A DNA stretch of 64,000 nt from Allomuricauda sp. (lineage in GTDB: Bacteria > Bacteroidota > Bacteroidia > Flavobacteriales > Flavobacteriaceae), in the NCBI RefSeq assembly GCF_002699205.1, contig NZ_PABT01000049.1, positions 183,266 to 247,265 of the forward strand. Reading direction: 5' to 3'. Below are positions 36,095 through 46,245 of the stretch, piece by piece; positions within the stretch are counted from its first letter, which is position 1; every line of letters begins with the position of its first letter. Made by a program: the position numbers and the translations under genes. Under the pieces are notes generated by a model. It saw nothing but the letters and a program-made list of their open reading frames with translations, did not search any database and was not told where the DNA came from.

Positions 36095-37525
36095 TTAGAA
36101 GAGTAGTGGAATTACAAACTGGAACATCAAAATAAGCAATACCACCGCAATAAGGTTCAGTAATACCCCAACCCGTGCCATTTGTGGAATTTTTACATAG
36201 CCACTTGCAAATACAATGGCATTGGGAGGTGTTGCCATAGGAAGCATAAAGGCGCAGCTACTGGCAATGGTAACGGGAATCAACAAGTGTAGCATTGGAA
36301 TATCCAGACCTATGGCAATACCGGCCACTACGGGTGCTAAAACGGCGACAAGAGCCACGTTGCTCATCAATTCGGTCATAAAAAGCATCAGAAAAATTAA
36401 CAGGGCGGCTGTGAACAAAACACTTATCTCGCTTTGGGCAATACTATTGGCCACCATGTCGACAATGCCGCTAGTGGACATTCCTTGGGCCAAAGCAAGC
36501 CCTCCACCGAACAAAACCAAAATGCCCCACGCCAGTTTTGAAGTATCCTTCCAATTGATGATGAAATCCCCCTTTCTTATATTGTAGGGAATGGCAAAAA
36601 GCGAGATTGCAGCAAAAATACTGATCATGGTATCTGTAAGCCCCAAGTTAGGAAAGATACTATTGATCAATGTTCTGAAAATCCAAAGAAAAATAGTTAC
36701 ACCAAAAATAATGAGCACCATCTTTTCCTTACCCGATGTAGGCCCCAATTTTTCCAGTTCGGCATGTATGACTTCTTTGGAGGCATTGAATTTTAGACCC
36801 CGGTTGGGAAACATCCATTTTGCCAATACCAAATAACTGATGGCGATCATGATGATGGAAAATGGTAATCCGATGGTCATCCATTTTAAAAATGAAATCT
36901 CGGTATTGTATTCGTTTTCGAGCAAACCAATCAATACAGAGTTGGGTGGGGTTCCTATAACGGTCGCTATTCCCCCGGCATTTGCAGAAAAAGCGATACC
37001 GAGCATAACACTTAAGGCGAAATTTTGATCATTTTTGGTAAAGCCATCCTCATCATCAATCAATAGATTGATAACAGAAATGGCAATGGGAAGCATGACC
37101 ACCGTACTAGCCGTATTACTGATCCACATACTCAATGTGGCAGTGGCGATCATGAAACCTAGGATCACCTTATTGGGTGTGGTCCCGGTAAGTCTAATAA
37201 TGTTGAGTGCAATGCGACGGTGCAAGTTTACCTTTTCCAGCGCAAGAGCCATCACAAACCCTCCAAAGAAAAGGAAGACGATAGGGCTTCCATAGTTGGC
37301 GCCAACCTCCGCTATGGGCAATACTTTTAAAATAGGCAATAGAAGTAAGGGGAGTAAAGCGGTTACCGAAATGGATACTGCCTCAGTGATCCACCAAATC
37401 AACATCCATGCGGCTATTGAAATAACGGGGTCGCCTTTTTCGGATACCAACTCAAAAGGCAATATGTTCAAAACGAGAAAGATGGCTGGTCCTAGGATCA
37501 GCCCAATTTTTTTGCTTAGTTCCAT
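36095..37525 (-). CDS. SLC13/DASS family anion permease
   Basis: 476 residues, about 11-13 hydrophobic segments. Family blocks are visible: WWITEAVSISVTALLPLLLLPIL near the N-terminus, MWISNTASTVVMLPIAISV (SNT motif), NAGGIATVIGTPPNSVL, and the second-half SNT-like MTELMSNVALVAVLAPV with MLPMATPPNAIVFASG. These duplicated SNT motifs bind sodium and substrate in the dicarboxylate transporters. Likely substrates are C4-dicarboxylates or other small anions; sulfate cannot be excluded. Inner membrane, monocistronic, with a terminator directly after the stop. Confidence 0.93.
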   Translation of the reverse strand: MELSKKIGLILGPAIFLVLNILPFELVSEKGDPVISIAAWMLIWWITEAVSISVTALLPLLLLPILKVLPIAEVGANYGSPIVFLFFGGFVMALALEKVNLHRRIALNIIRLTGTTPNKVILGFMIATATLSMWISNTASTVVMLPIAISVINLLIDDEDGFTKNDQNFALSVMLGIAFSANAGGIATVIGTPPNSVLIGLLENEYNTEISFLKWMTIGLPFSIIMIAISYLVLAKWMFPNRGLKFNASKEVIHAELEKLGPTSGKEKMVLIIFGVTIFLWIFRTLINSIFPNLGLTDTMISIFAAISLFAIPYNIRKGDFIINWKDTSKLAWGILVLFGGGLALAQGMSTSGIVDMVANSIAQSEISVLFTAALLIFLMLFMTELMSNVALVAVLAPVVAGIAIGLDIPMLHLLIPVTIASSCAFMLPMATPPNAIVFASGYVKIPQMARVGVLLNLIAVVLLILMFQFVIPLLF

Positions 37526-37572
37526 CGGGGTTCTAAGCTATGCTTTTTTGCTAAATTTTGAAAATAAATAAA

Positions 37573-37594
37573 GAAGCCCCAAAAGTGGGGCTTC
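37573..37594 (-). terminator. Intrinsic terminator of the TonB-dependent receptor gene
   Basis: GAAGCCCC and GGGGCTTC around a 6-base loop; on the minus strand TTTATTTATTTT follows. Confidence 0.85.
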
Positions 37595-37625
37595 CAAAAA
37601 CATACTATTATCCAATGGAGGTTGA

Positions 37626-40496
37626 TTATTTTAAAGTAAGGTTGATTCTTCCAAAAAGAAATCTACCACCAATTCCAAATTGTTGCGCTCTTCTGGACCA
37701 ATCAAAGCGTCCATCACTTCTGTTGTTTCCTCCATCGGCCAAAGTTTCGGCTGCTCTATCCGGATAGATGTCCAATAGGTTGTTCGCTCCAATGGTGAAG
37801 GTGAGTGAAGGAGTGGCTTTATACCCAATAGATAGGTCGGTAACCACTTTAGTCCCGAATACTTGTTGCCTATCTATGTTGGTGGTGGCCTCTGTGACTT
37901 CCCCAAAATATACATTTCTTAAAAAGACAATGAACTTATCAGACGTTAAGCTATTGGATAGGTTTATCTTAGTTCTGGGAACAGCCTCTTCCAAGTATAC
38001 CCTACTATCTTCTGGAAAATAAGTATCTACCAATCCTGCATTTTCCAAAACTTCTGAGGCATTTATATCTCCCACCTTTCTTGTTTGGGAAAAAGTACCC
38101 GCTAGGTCGGATTTTAAACTCCAATTACTGCCAAACTGAGCCTTGTGTGTAATAACAACATCCAAACCTTTTGATTCTGTGTCGATGGCATTGGCAAAGA
38201 AAGATGCTGCAGTAGCATTGGCCTGACTTAACAAATTGTCGAGTTCAGTCCCATTACCAGGTCCTTGAAATTGTCCTGTATAAACTACCCTGTCATTTAT
38301 TTTAACAAAATAACCATCTACAGTTACAGTTAGATTTGCATCTGGGATTTTAGCAGTAAGGCCTAAACTAATGCTGCTGGATGTTTCTTCCTTTAACTGT
38401 GGTATGCCCAAAAGCTGTGCCGCCCTACTATCATTGGCAAAAGTACCGACCTCTTGTGGGTTTCCGTTTTGATCAAAAATTGTTGATGTGGAATTAAAAT
38501 TAATTTGATGTAAGGAAGGAGCTCGGAATCCAGTGTTTGCTGCTGCTCGGATATTTATATGGTCTGTAATTTTGTAACGGGTCGCTAATTTAAAATTGAT
38601 GGTGGACCCAAAATCACTATAATCCTCAAATCTAGTGGCAAAACTTGCCAAAAATCTTTCTGAAAAATCAGCTTCTACATCAAAATACCCTGCAACACTA
38701 CTTCTGCCTCTAGAAAGTTCGTTGTTTGGACTAAAGCCAGGAAAAACCTGTGAACCACCTGGTCTAGCATTTCCAAAGAAATCTCTGGAAGGTTCTTGCG
38801 AAGCTAGGGTTATTACTTGGCCTTCTGCCGTATATTGGGAGTAAGATGCCTCCTCACCTGCTTCAATGTTATAGTTTTCTACTCTATATTCCGCGCCGAA
38901 AGCCACGTTCAGACCAGACATTACATCGTCAAAAAATTGATTGATATCGAGGTTGGTGGTGTTTTGGCTAAAGGAAAACCCCCCTGCATCAAAAACAGTG
39001 GGAGAGGAGCTTTGTAAAGAAGCATTAAAGGTGTTTCCAATGGTGTATAAGAAAGAGTTTTTCCCGTAGGTATTGCTGAAATCCACATTCCAATCACCAA
39101 CCATACCTTTTATACCAGCAGATAATGAATGATCTCTGATGGTAGAATTGATTTCAGGTAAAAATCCATTAATGTAGGCCGGTGTATAGGTTCTACTTTG
39201 ATTTGGAAGTCTATAGAATCCAGCAGAATTCCCTGTTCTTGAGCTAATACCTGCAAAAGAGTATAATTCAGTACCCTTATCATCCAAGGGCAATGAAAAG
39301 TTGGTGAAGAATCTTCCACCTCGTAAAGCGGATTGACCAACACGCATATTAAAATCACTTCTTTCCAGCCCTCGTGCTGCGAGTTCTGCCTCGGTATTAT
39401 CTGCAGCTAAAATGGGTTGAAGCTCTTCTTTTGTCGTTGCACCGTTCAGATTAATATTGGCCTGATTTGCATACTGAATTACATCTGCAACATCGTCGTC
39501 CAATAGATTGGCCAGATTATAACCATCTTGATTGGCAAAACGTTCCACCGTATTGTAAAGATTAAAGACGCTGCCTTCCCATTCTTTCATCCGATTATAA
39601 TCTTGACGAACATCAAAATCACCTGAGAAGGTGATATATCCACCATTTTCACCAAGAGGCAAACCATAACTAGCTGCAAAGTTTGTTGTTTCACCATCTA
39701 TACCACCTGTTTGTCCGTTTGCATTTTTGGAAAAATTGGCGCCACTGGTTACGGTAGCCGTTAATTCATTTACAGTGGTATTCAAAACAATATTGATTAC
39801 ACCGGCAATGGCGTCTGAACCATATTGTGCAGCTGCACCATCCCTTAGCACTTCAATACGCTTTATTGCTGCCGCGGGAATTGCATTTAAATCGGTTCCA
39901 ACACTACCTCGACCAAATGTTCCATTTACATTAATTAAGGAAGAGGTATGTCTGCGTTTACCATTGATTAATACCAAAACTTGATCAGGTCCAAGTCCTC
40001 TTAAAGATGCCGGGTCTATATGGTCTGTACCATCGGAAATGGTTTGGGTGTTGGATGTAAAGGAAGGCGCAACATAATTTAATATTTGATTTAAATTTAC
40101 CTGCGGCGCCACATTGTTGAGTTCCTTTATGTCTATGACATCTACAGGGACAGTACTTTCTGTAGCGGTCCTATTCGGGTTTCTGGAACCGACCACTACG
40201 ACATTCTCTAATTCCAGACCTGCTTGGAGGGTTACATTTAATGTATTGCCCGTAACGGTGACTTCCAGGGTATTGAAACCTACATAGGAGAAGACCAAAA
40301 TATCTCCTGTGTTTGCTTCAATGGTATACTTTCCATCAAAATCGGTGATTGTTCCTGTTTGAGAGCCTTTAACTTGGACGGAGGCCCCGGGCAGAGGCAC
40401 ATTTTGGTCGTCGAAAACTGTTCCCGTTACCTCTTGGGCAATGGTTGTTAACGTAGCCAACAAGGCTAGGAAAAAGGTGAATTTTAACTTTTTCAT
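37626..40496 (-). CDS. TonB-dependent receptor with carboxypeptidase-regulatory-like domain
   Basis: 956 residues. Signal peptide [21 protein letters not shown], then a CarboxypepD_reg-like domain ([37 protein letters not shown]), a plug ([75 protein letters not shown]) and a 22-strand barrel ending in [14 protein letters not shown]. No SusD partner is adjacent, so it is more like a stand-alone receptor for a siderophore, vitamin or small ligand; the substrate cannot be told. Confidence 0.95.
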   Translation of the reverse strand: MKKLKFTFFLALLATLTTIAQEVTGTVFDDQNVPLPGASVQVKGSQTGTITDFDGKYTIEANTGDILVFSYVGFNTLEVTVTGNTLNVTLQAGLELENVVVVGSRNPNRTATESTVPVDVIDIKELNNVAPQVNLNQILNYVAPSFTSNTQTISDGTDHIDPASLRGLGPDQVLVLINGKRRHTSSLINVNGTFGRGSVGTDLNAIPAAAIKRIEVLRDGAAAQYGSDAIAGVINIVLNTTVNELTATVTSGANFSKNANGQTGGIDGETTNFAASYGLPLGENGGYITFSGDFDVRQDYNRMKEWEGSVFNLYNTVERFANQDGYNLANLLDDDVADVIQYANQANINLNGATTKEELQPILAADNTEAELAARGLERSDFNMRVGQSALRGGRFFTNFSLPLDDKGTELYSFAGISSRTGNSAGFYRLPNQSRTYTPAYINGFLPEINSTIRDHSLSAGIKGMVGDWNVDFSNTYGKNSFLYTIGNTFNASLQSSSPTVFDAGGFSFSQNTTNLDINQFFDDVMSGLNVAFGAEYRVENYNIEAGEEASYSQYTAEGQVITLASQEPSRDFFGNARPGGSQVFPGFSPNNELSRGRSSVAGYFDVEADFSERFLASFATRFEDYSDFGSTINFKLATRYKITDHINIRAAANTGFRAPSLHQINFNSTSTIFDQNGNPQEVGTFANDSRAAQLLGIPQLKEETSSSISLGLTAKIPDANLTVTVDGYFVKINDRVVYTGQFQGPGNGTELDNLLSQANATAASFFANAIDTESKGLDVVITHKAQFGSNWSLKSDLAGTFSQTRKVGDINASEVLENAGLVDTYFPEDSRVYLEEAVPRTKINLSNSLTSDKFIVFLRNVYFGEVTEATTNIDRQQVFGTKVVTDLSIGYKATPSLTFTIGANNLLDIYPDRAAETLADGGNNRSDGRFDWSRRAQQFGIGGRFLFGRINLTLK

Positions 40497-40621
40497 GATA
40501 GTAGATTTTAGTTAGATATTGTTATGTTGGGGATGCTGAAATTCCTTTTTTATTTGAAGGAATTATCGAGTAAGGTAATAGTTTTTTTTCAAATTGTTGT
40601 TGAATATCAAAGCTTTAATAA

Positions 40622-40647
40622 AAAAAAGAAGGGCCCATTAGGGCCCT
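40622..40647 (-). terminator. Intrinsic terminator of lysS
   Basis: AGGGCCC and GGGCCCT around ATTA; on the minus strand the run TTCTTTTTTT follows. About 90 bases past the lysS stop. Confidence 0.8.
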
Positions 40648-40736
40648 GAAAATTGTAAAAGGTATTGCTCAATGATGGTGTTGAGGATTCCCTTACGACT
40701 ATTTATTTTTTATAAAATTTCTACTTTGATTATTTC

Positions 40737-42428
40737 TTAACTGGTATACTTCACAAGCAAGGCATCTTCAGTCTTTTCCACTTTTATAAGCCCGTGCTTG
40801 GAAAGACTTTTGGTGCTCTTGTCCCATTTTTTATTGCTTAAACCTGCTTTTACTTTAAGGTCTGCCAATGGCATTTCTCCTTCAGGTTTAAGCAGATCTA
40901 AAATAATCTTTTCCTCTTCTGTAAGTTCCACTTGCTTTTTCTCTGGTCGCATTTGTGGGAAGAACAATACTTCTTGGATGGATGAATTGTTCGTCATCAA
41001 CATCACCAAACGATCTATACCGATACCGATGCCCGAAGTAGGGGGCATTCCGTATTCCAATGCACGTAAAAAATCTTGGTCTATGAACATGGCCTCATCG
41101 TCTCCTTTTTCGGAAAGTCTAAGCTGATCTTCAAAACGCTCGCGTTGATCAATAGGGTCGTTGAGCTCTGAATAGGCATTGGCCAATTCCTTTCCATTCA
41201 CCATGAGTTCAAAGCGCTCCGTAAGCCTTGGATTGGTTCGGTGTTCTTTGGTCAACGGACTCATCTCTTTTGGGTAATCTATGATAAATGTAGGTTGGAT
41301 GTAGTGATGTTCACATTTTTCACCGAAAATCTCATCGATCAATTTGCCCACCCCCATGGTTTCATCCACCTCAATATCCAATTTCTTGGCAACTTCGCGT
41401 AATTCATCTTCGTCCATATCGGAAACATCATATCCTGTATGGATTTTAATGGCTTCCAAAATAGGTACCCTTGGGTAAGGGGCCTTAAATTCAATTTCAT
41501 GGTCACCTACCCTAACTTTGGAACTGCCCGTGGCATCGATGGCCACTTTTTCCAATAGCTTTTCGGTGGTTTCCATCATCCAATTGTAGTCTTTGTAGGC
41601 CACATAGAGTTCCATTACGGTAAACTCTGGATTGTGGGTACGGTCCATGCCTTCGTTACGGAAATCTTTGGCAAACTCATACACTCCATCAAATCCACCA
41701 ACAATCAATCTTTTTAGATAGAGCTCATTGGCAATCCTCAAGTACAAAGGAATGTTCAATGCATTGTGATGCGTTAAAAATGGACGGGCCGCAGCTCCTC
41801 CTGGAATAGGTTGCAAAATAGGGGTCTCAACTTCCAAATATCCTTTTTGATTGTAGAATTCCCGGATGCTGTTAGTGATTTTTGTTCTTTTGATAAAGGT
41901 GTCCTTTACGTGCGGATTTACGACCAAATCCACATACCGCTGGCGATAACGAAGCTCTGGGTCGTTGAAGGCATCGTATACATTTCCCTCGTCATCTACC
42001 TTTGGTAACGGTAATGGACGCAAGCTCTTGCTCAAAAGCGTGAAGTTTTTTACCATCACGGTTTTTTCGCCCACTTGGGTGGTGAACAGCTCACCCTCCA
42101 CACCGATAATATCGCCAATGTCCAATAATTTTTTGTAGACATCGTTGTACATCGTTTTGTCCTCTCCCGGACAAATTTCATCCCGATTAAAATAGATTTG
42201 GATACGTCCTTCACTATCTTGTAGTTCGGCGAAAGAGGCTTTTCCTTGGATACGTCGCGACATCAATCTACCGGAAATCACTACTTTCTTTCCTTCTTCG
42301 AAATCATTCTTGATGCTCTTGGAAGTGGCATCAACAGGATATAGTGCTGCGGGATATGGATCGATTCCCATTTCCCTGAGTTTGGTCAATTTTTCCCTTC
42401 GAACGATTTCTTGTTCCGATAGTTGCAT
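40737..42428 (-). CDS. lysS: Lysine--tRNA ligase, class II
   Basis: 563 residues: an N-terminal OB-fold anticodon-binding domain ([34 protein letters not shown]) and the class II catalytic core with motif 1 ([27 protein letters not shown]), motif 2 ([23 protein letters not shown]) and motif 3 ([15 protein letters not shown]). A C-terminal extension of about 60 residues after the core ([41 protein letters not shown]) resembles a winged helix and is seen in Bacteroidota LysRS. Charges tRNA-Lys. Confidence 0.97.
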   Translation of the reverse strand: MQLSEQEIVRREKLTKLREMGIDPYPAALYPVDATSKSIKNDFEEGKKVVISGRLMSRRIQGKASFAELQDSEGRIQIYFNRDEICPGEDKTMYNDVYKKLLDIGDIIGVEGELFTTQVGEKTVMVKNFTLLSKSLRPLPLPKVDDEGNVYDAFNDPELRYRQRYVDLVVNPHVKDTFIKRTKITNSIREFYNQKGYLEVETPILQPIPGGAAARPFLTHHNALNIPLYLRIANELYLKRLIVGGFDGVYEFAKDFRNEGMDRTHNPEFTVMELYVAYKDYNWMMETTEKLLEKVAIDATGSSKVRVGDHEIEFKAPYPRVPILEAIKIHTGYDVSDMDEDELREVAKKLDIEVDETMGVGKLIDEIFGEKCEHHYIQPTFIIDYPKEMSPLTKEHRTNPRLTERFELMVNGKELANAYSELNDPIDQRERFEDQLRLSEKGDDEAMFIDQDFLRALEYGMPPTSGIGIGIDRLVMLMTNNSSIQEVLFFPQMRPEKKQVELTEEEKIILDLLKPEGEMPLADLKVKAGLSNKKWDKSTKSLSKHGLIKVEKTEDALLVKYTS

Positions 42429-42441
42429 AGTCTGTAAAAAA

Positions 42442-42475
42442 TTTAAAGCGCAAAATTACACTTTTGCGCTTTAAA
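42442..42475 (-). terminator. Intrinsic terminator of the thioredoxin-family gene
   Basis: TTTAAAGCGCAAAA and TTTTGCGCTTTAAA form a 14-bp stem between the stop at 42494 and the lysS start. Confidence 0.8.
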
Positions 42476-42493
42476 TCCTTGTTTTGGCCAAAT

Positions 42494-43036
42494 TTAATAT
42501 GCGTAATTGGGCACGTAGTCCTTTTTAAAAACTATTTGGGCAATGTCTTCCTCCAAAGTGTCCAAAGGACTTTCCACAATTCGGTTAACTTCTTTTCCAT
42601 CTTTAAAAAATATGATGGTGGGTACTTTTATAATGTTCAAGCCCTTTTCCTCTCCTGTTGGACTGGTTTTGTACAGCTCTTTGCGGTAGTCCAGTGCAAT
42701 GATTTCCAATTGTTCCATGGGGAAGTCTACGGCTTCCAATATTTTAATCAATTTTGGACTTTCCCGTTTACTGTCACCGCACCAAGTTCCCAAAAATAGC
42801 TTTATGTTGTATTCGCCCAACTTTTTATGGAGCAATGCAACCATGGTCTCATCTGGTACATAGTTGTCGTGTCTGGGTTGGAACCAGTTGCTGTAAGGTT
42901 CGGACTGTAATCCTTCTACGTTAATTTGTCCCACCAAGAACCTTCGGCCGTTTTCGGTGGTGATTTCCTTGTTGAATTCTTGTGCCGAAACACAAACAAT
43001 GCAAAGCATAAGCAATGCGGTCAAAACTTGTTTCAT
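42494..43036 (-). CDS. Thioredoxin family protein, exported, with CxxS active site
   Basis: 180 residues. Signal peptide MKQVLTALLMLCIVCVSAQ and a thioredoxin-like fold with GTWCGDSKRESPKLIKIL in the active-site position and KVPTIIFFKDGKEVNRI as the cis-Pro loop. The active site is C-G-D-S, so the resolving cysteine is replaced by serine. That rules out a normal dithiol exchange and suggests disulfide binding, isomerisation or a non-redox role. Periplasmic. Monocistronic. Confidence 0.85.
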   Translation of the reverse strand: MKQVLTALLMLCIVCVSAQEFNKEITTENGRRFLVGQINVEGLQSEPYSNWFQPRHDNYVPDETMVALLHKKLGEYNIKLFLGTWCGDSKRESPKLIKILEAVDFPMEQLEIIALDYRKELYKTSPTGEEKGLNIIKVPTIIFFKDGKEVNRIVESPLDTLEEDIAQIVFKKDYVPNYAY

Positions 43037-43117
43037 GATTTTATGTGATTTATGGTTTGATGGCCAAATTCACTAAAATCAATGGCTGAACGATTTTTTT
43101 GACGATGGAAATCGGGA

Positions 43118-44179
43118 CTAGACCGGGGGTTGAAATTTATTTTTGAAGAGAACGGACATCTCATCGCGAGAGCTGATATCCAGTTTTTTGTACAAGTTGT
43201 TGATGTGTGTTTTTACAGTGCTCACACTGACAAAAAGTTCTGAAGCAATTTCTTTGTTGGTCTTGTTTTCTAGAATTAGATGGACAATTTTCTGTTCTTG
43301 CGAAGTGAGTTTTTCGAGCAGGTTTTTGGCTTTGTTCTTGTTTTTTTTGCGCATAAAAAAGAAAACATTTCCCAGTACCGAAATGGCTAAAAACACGATA
43401 ATGATACGGTTCCATCTGGACAATTTAGGTTGGTTGAAACTGGCCAACTCCCGGTCGGTGGTTATTTCTGCTTGGTATTGTTGGGTGAATTCCGTGTTTG
43501 GGTAAATATCGTTAAGTCTTTCCGATAGATTTTCGTAATAATCATTTGTAGTCAGATCTTGCAGGTAATACTTAAAAGTTTCGTTCCTTTTGTCCGATAT
43601 AAAATCGTAGATGTATAGCTCGGACAACGGCTCGTTGGCTTCCTTTCCATAGTCGTGGAGGATGTTGAACCATTTGTCCAAGTTCATTTTTTTATTGGCC
43701 TCACTGGGGAAATCTACAAAATCGTAGGCCATTTGTTCTTTTAAGTGATTTATTTCCAAAAGCAATCCAGATTTCGGGTTGGTCGAGGAAATGGTACAGA
43801 GGGATTGGTCCTCAAAAGAAGTGGGAAACTCCAGGGTATCTTTATTGTTCGCTATAAAAAGCACATTCTTGCTGTTGTTGCACTGTCCTAAAAAATGGAT
43901 GGACCCGGTATTGTCCGAACAGCCATCCAAGTGGATGCGATATATTCGATTTTGGTCGTTCAGATTGTTTCCTTCAAAATAAAAATGCCCTAAGGAGTCA
44001 ACTTCCGATTTTTTAACAATTTGATCAAGATATACTCTGGTGGATTTGCGATAATCCTCGACCAGCGACAGGTAAACGGAGTTGCCTGCGTTTTCCTTGG
44101 AGACTTCTCCGGAAAAACGGTATTGCCCAAAAAGAGTAGATGAGCTTATAAGTAATAAGATGAGGGCAAAAAACCGCAT
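43118..44179 (-). CDS. Membrane-spanning LuxR-type one-component regulator
   Basis: 353 residues. Signal peptide MRFFALILLLISSSTLFGQ, an extracytoplasmic sensor (about 20-255) whose first part (YRFSGEVSKENAGNSVYLSLVEDYRKSTRVYLDQ) resembles DUF4369-like beta domains, one transmembrane helix (IIIVFLAISVLGNVFFFM), then a cytoplasmic LuxR HTH: LTSQEQKIVHLILENKTNKEIASELFVSVSTVKTHINNLYKKL. It has no receiver or kinase domain, so signal and DNA binding are in one chain. Divergent from a YqaE gene with a palindrome between them, which suggests that it regulates itself, yqaE or both. Confidence 0.92.
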   Translation of the reverse strand: MRFFALILLLISSSTLFGQYRFSGEVSKENAGNSVYLSLVEDYRKSTRVYLDQIVKKSEVDSLGHFYFEGNNLNDQNRIYRIHLDGCSDNTGSIHFLGQCNNSKNVLFIANNKDTLEFPTSFEDQSLCTISSTNPKSGLLLEINHLKEQMAYDFVDFPSEANKKMNLDKWFNILHDYGKEANEPLSELYIYDFISDKRNETFKYYLQDLTTNDYYENLSERLNDIYPNTEFTQQYQAEITTDRELASFNQPKLSRWNRIIIVFLAISVLGNVFFFMRKKNKNKAKNLLEKLTSQEQKIVHLILENKTNKEIASELFVSVSTVKTHINNLYKKLDISSRDEMSVLFKNKFQPPV

Positions 44180-44215
44180 TTTTTATCCGATTCTGGTTAA
44201 AAATAGTGGTTTTCT

Positions 44216-44240
44216 GTAACAAAACACGAATTTTGTTTAC
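44216..44240. promoter_or_regulatory. Palindrome between luxR-type and yqaE genes
   Basis: GTAACAAAA and TTTTGTTTAC around CACGAA, in the 91-base divergent gap. A likely operator for the neighbouring HTH regulator. Confidence 0.45.
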
Positions 44241-44270
44241 TAATAGGGTACATCAATCAAATATATAATC

Positions 44271-44426
44271 ATGAGTTTTTGGAGAGTATTGCTTGCTATA
44301 TTTTTCCCTCCACTTTCCGTAATCGGGAAAGGTTGTGGGTCTTTTCTTATTGTATTACTTTTAACCTTTTGTGGATGGGTTCCCGGAGTTATCGGGGCCT
44401 TGGTCATTTTAAATAACACTAACTGA
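44271..44426 (+). CDS. YqaE/Pmp3 family membrane protein, 51 aa
   Basis: Not in the ORF track owing to its length. ATG 44271, TGA 44424-44426. Sequence MSFWRVLLAIFFPPLSVIGK, then GCGSFLIVLLLTFCGWVPGV and IGALVILNN: two hydrophobic helices with the family hallmarks FPPL and GCG followed by GWxPG. Pmp3-type proteolipids act in membrane potential and salt tolerance in yeast and plants; the bacterial role is unclear. Seven bases separate it from the downstream lipoprotein gene, so the two are probably co-transcribed. Confidence 0.88.
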   Translation: MSFWRVLLAIFFPPLSVIGKGCGSFLIVLLLTFCGWVPGVIGALVILNNTN

Positions 44427-44433
44427 TTTTTTT

Positions 44434-45174
44434 ATGAGAAGAACCCAAATCTTTATTGCGGCAATTATTATTGCCTTGGTGTATTCATGCAATTTTACTG
44501 AAGAAATACATTTAAAAGAAGATGGCTCCGGTAGATTGTCCATCAGTTTTGATGGTTCCGAAATGATGGATATGGCTGGTGACGAAATGGCGAAGACAGA
44601 CGAGAAGGCCATTGATTCCATCATCTCTTTCAAAGATTTTTTGGAGGAGAAAAAAGACAGTATCGCACAATTGCCCAAAGATGAGCAGGAAAAACTCAAA
44701 AAATTGGAGCCTTTCAGTATGCGAATGGTGATGGATCCCGAGAAAAGTGTTATGATGTTCGATTTGTTCAGCGAATTTAAAAATGTGAACGAAGTAAATG
44801 ATGCCTTCAGTGCTTTTCAAGATGCAAGTTCCATCGGTGGCAAAACCAATCCCCAGCAGGGACCAATGAAACCTTCGGAACAGCAGCCTACAGAGGTCAA
44901 TTATACTTTCAAGAAAAATAGGTTTACCCGTACCGCCAAGATTGTGGACCAAGAGTTGTTCCAGCAGCAATTGGATAGTTTGCAAGGTGCCGAAATGTTC
45001 CTTTCAGGTTCTACGTATACTTTAAAATACCATTTTCCACGAAAAATAAAATCCACTACGGCGGAAGCGGCAACTTTTAGCCAAGATGGCAAAACCTTGA
45101 TCTATGAGGTGAACTTTATGGATATGATGAAGAATCCCTCAGTTTTGGATTTGGAAGTGGAACTGGAGAAATAG
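44434..45174 (+). CDS. Hypothetical lipoprotein, 246 aa
   Basis: Lipoprotein signal MRRTQIFIAAIIIALVYSCNF; then a beta-rich start (EEIHLKEDGSGRLSISFDGS), a long acidic helical stretch with Met-rich segments (about 45-135), and a C-terminal beta part (TYTLKYHFPRKIKSTTAEAATFSQDGKTLIYEVNF). The layout resembles flavobacterial lipoproteins of unknown role with a GSG-type beta start. Downstream of yqaE in the same direction. Confidence 0.8.
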   Translation: MRRTQIFIAAIIIALVYSCNFTEEIHLKEDGSGRLSISFDGSEMMDMAGDEMAKTDEKAIDSIISFKDFLEEKKDSIAQLPKDEQEKLKKLEPFSMRMVMDPEKSVMMFDLFSEFKNVNEVNDAFSAFQDASSIGGKTNPQQGPMKPSEQQPTEVNYTFKKNRFTRTAKIVDQELFQQQLDSLQGAEMFLSGSTYTLKYHFPRKIKSTTAEAATFSQDGKTLIYEVNFMDMMKNPSVLDLEVELEK

Positions 45175-45206
45175 TTTTCCATTATTGCACTTCGTATCTT
45201 TGTGGC

Positions 45207-45911
45207 ATGAACAAGAAAGTTGCCCTACAGGATTTAGGATTTAAGGATTACAAGGAGACCTGGGATTACCAAGAAGCTCTTTTTAAGGATATTGTGGACA
45301 CCAAAGTGCGCAACCGGCGGGAGGATGCCGGGCTTGAAACCCCAAACCATTTTTTGTTCGTGGAGCACCCGCATGTGTACACTTTGGGCAAGAGTGGGGA
45401 TATCAACAACTTGTTGGTGGACGAAAAAACCTTGGCAGAGAAAGGTGCTTCTTTTTACAAGATCAACCGTGGGGGGGATATTACCTACCATGGCCCTGGG
45501 CAAGTGGTGGGCTACCCTATTTTGGATTTGGACAATTTCTTCACGGACATTCACAAATACCTTCGTTTTTTGGAGGAGATGGTCATACTCACCTTGGCCG
45601 AATATGGCATAAAAGGGGAGCGCTCCAAAGGAGAAACAGGCGTTTGGTTGGATGTGGGCACTCCTTTTGCCCGTAAAATATGTGCCATGGGCGTACGCGC
45701 CAGTCGTTGGGTGACCATGCACGGTTTTGCCTTGAACGTAAACACGGATTTGGGCTATTTTGATATGATGATTCCCTGTGGTATCAAAGATAAGGCTGTG
45801 ACTTCCCTTAATGTGGAACTGGGCCAAAAAGAAGTGGATATGACAGCAGTGAAAGAAAAATTGCTGAAACATTTTACCGAACTTTTCGAGGCGGAGTTGA
45901 TTAGGGAATAG
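45207..45911 (+). CDS. lipB: Lipoyl(octanoyl) transferase
   Basis: 234 residues. Transfers octanoyl from acyl carrier protein to lipoyl-domain lysines in lipoate synthesis. Seen: HVYTLGKSGDINNLL, RGGDITYHGPGQVVGYPILDL, the catalytic lysine in FARKICAMGVRASRWVTMHGFALNV, and the catalytic cysteine in MIPCGIKDKAVTSL. Start at ATG 45207 with usual N-terminus. It marks the last core gene before the AT-rich restriction-modification island. Confidence 0.96.
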   Translation: MNKKVALQDLGFKDYKETWDYQEALFKDIVDTKVRNRREDAGLETPNHFLFVEHPHVYTLGKSGDINNLLVDEKTLAEKGASFYKINRGGDITYHGPGQVVGYPILDLDNFFTDIHKYLRFLEEMVILTLAEYGIKGERSKGETGVWLDVGTPFARKICAMGVRASRWVTMHGFALNVNTDLGYFDMMIPCGIKDKAVTSLNVELGQKEVDMTAVKEKLLKHFTELFEAELIRE

Positions 45912-46245
45912 GGAAGAGGCTGGGGTTTAGATTATCTTTTATCTGCCAACTCAATAGCCCATTCATCAATTGCCGGTGGAATTTTAACGAGAAAAATACT
46001 AACTTCACTTGCCTATGCTGAACTTGTTTCAGTATCGGTCGATATCATTCATTTAAAAACGAATCATATCTTGTAACGTTGGCAACAAGCTGAAAACCTG
46101 CCGCACATTTTAGCACTTTCGGTTTTTGCCGAAACACAAATCCAACGCAAGAAAACCAAAAGAGCTAAAATTTTCCCAACACTAAGATTTGGATAGTTCA
46201 AATAAAAAATCTAATTTTGTTACTTATAGTCAACACCAGAGGAAT
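45912..46245. other. Island left border with dispersed-repeat remnant
   Basis: About 330 bases with no gene. It holds AATTTTAACGAG (45979 region) and ATGCTGAAC/GTTTCAGTAT (46015-46035), both decayed parts of the dispersed repeat found in triplicate at 23743-24228. After about 46075 the sequence changes: GTTGGCAAC, a TTTCGG/CCGAAA hairpin and CCCAACACT precede the methylase gene. These CCAAC-type motifs recur near 50085 and 50150 on the other side of the island. Confidence 0.5.

Noticed and set aside
46189-46245. TTG-started N-terminal extension of the methylase
   Set aside because: ATG 46246 has a purine-rich upstream (AGAGGAAT) and the extra residues are low complexity.
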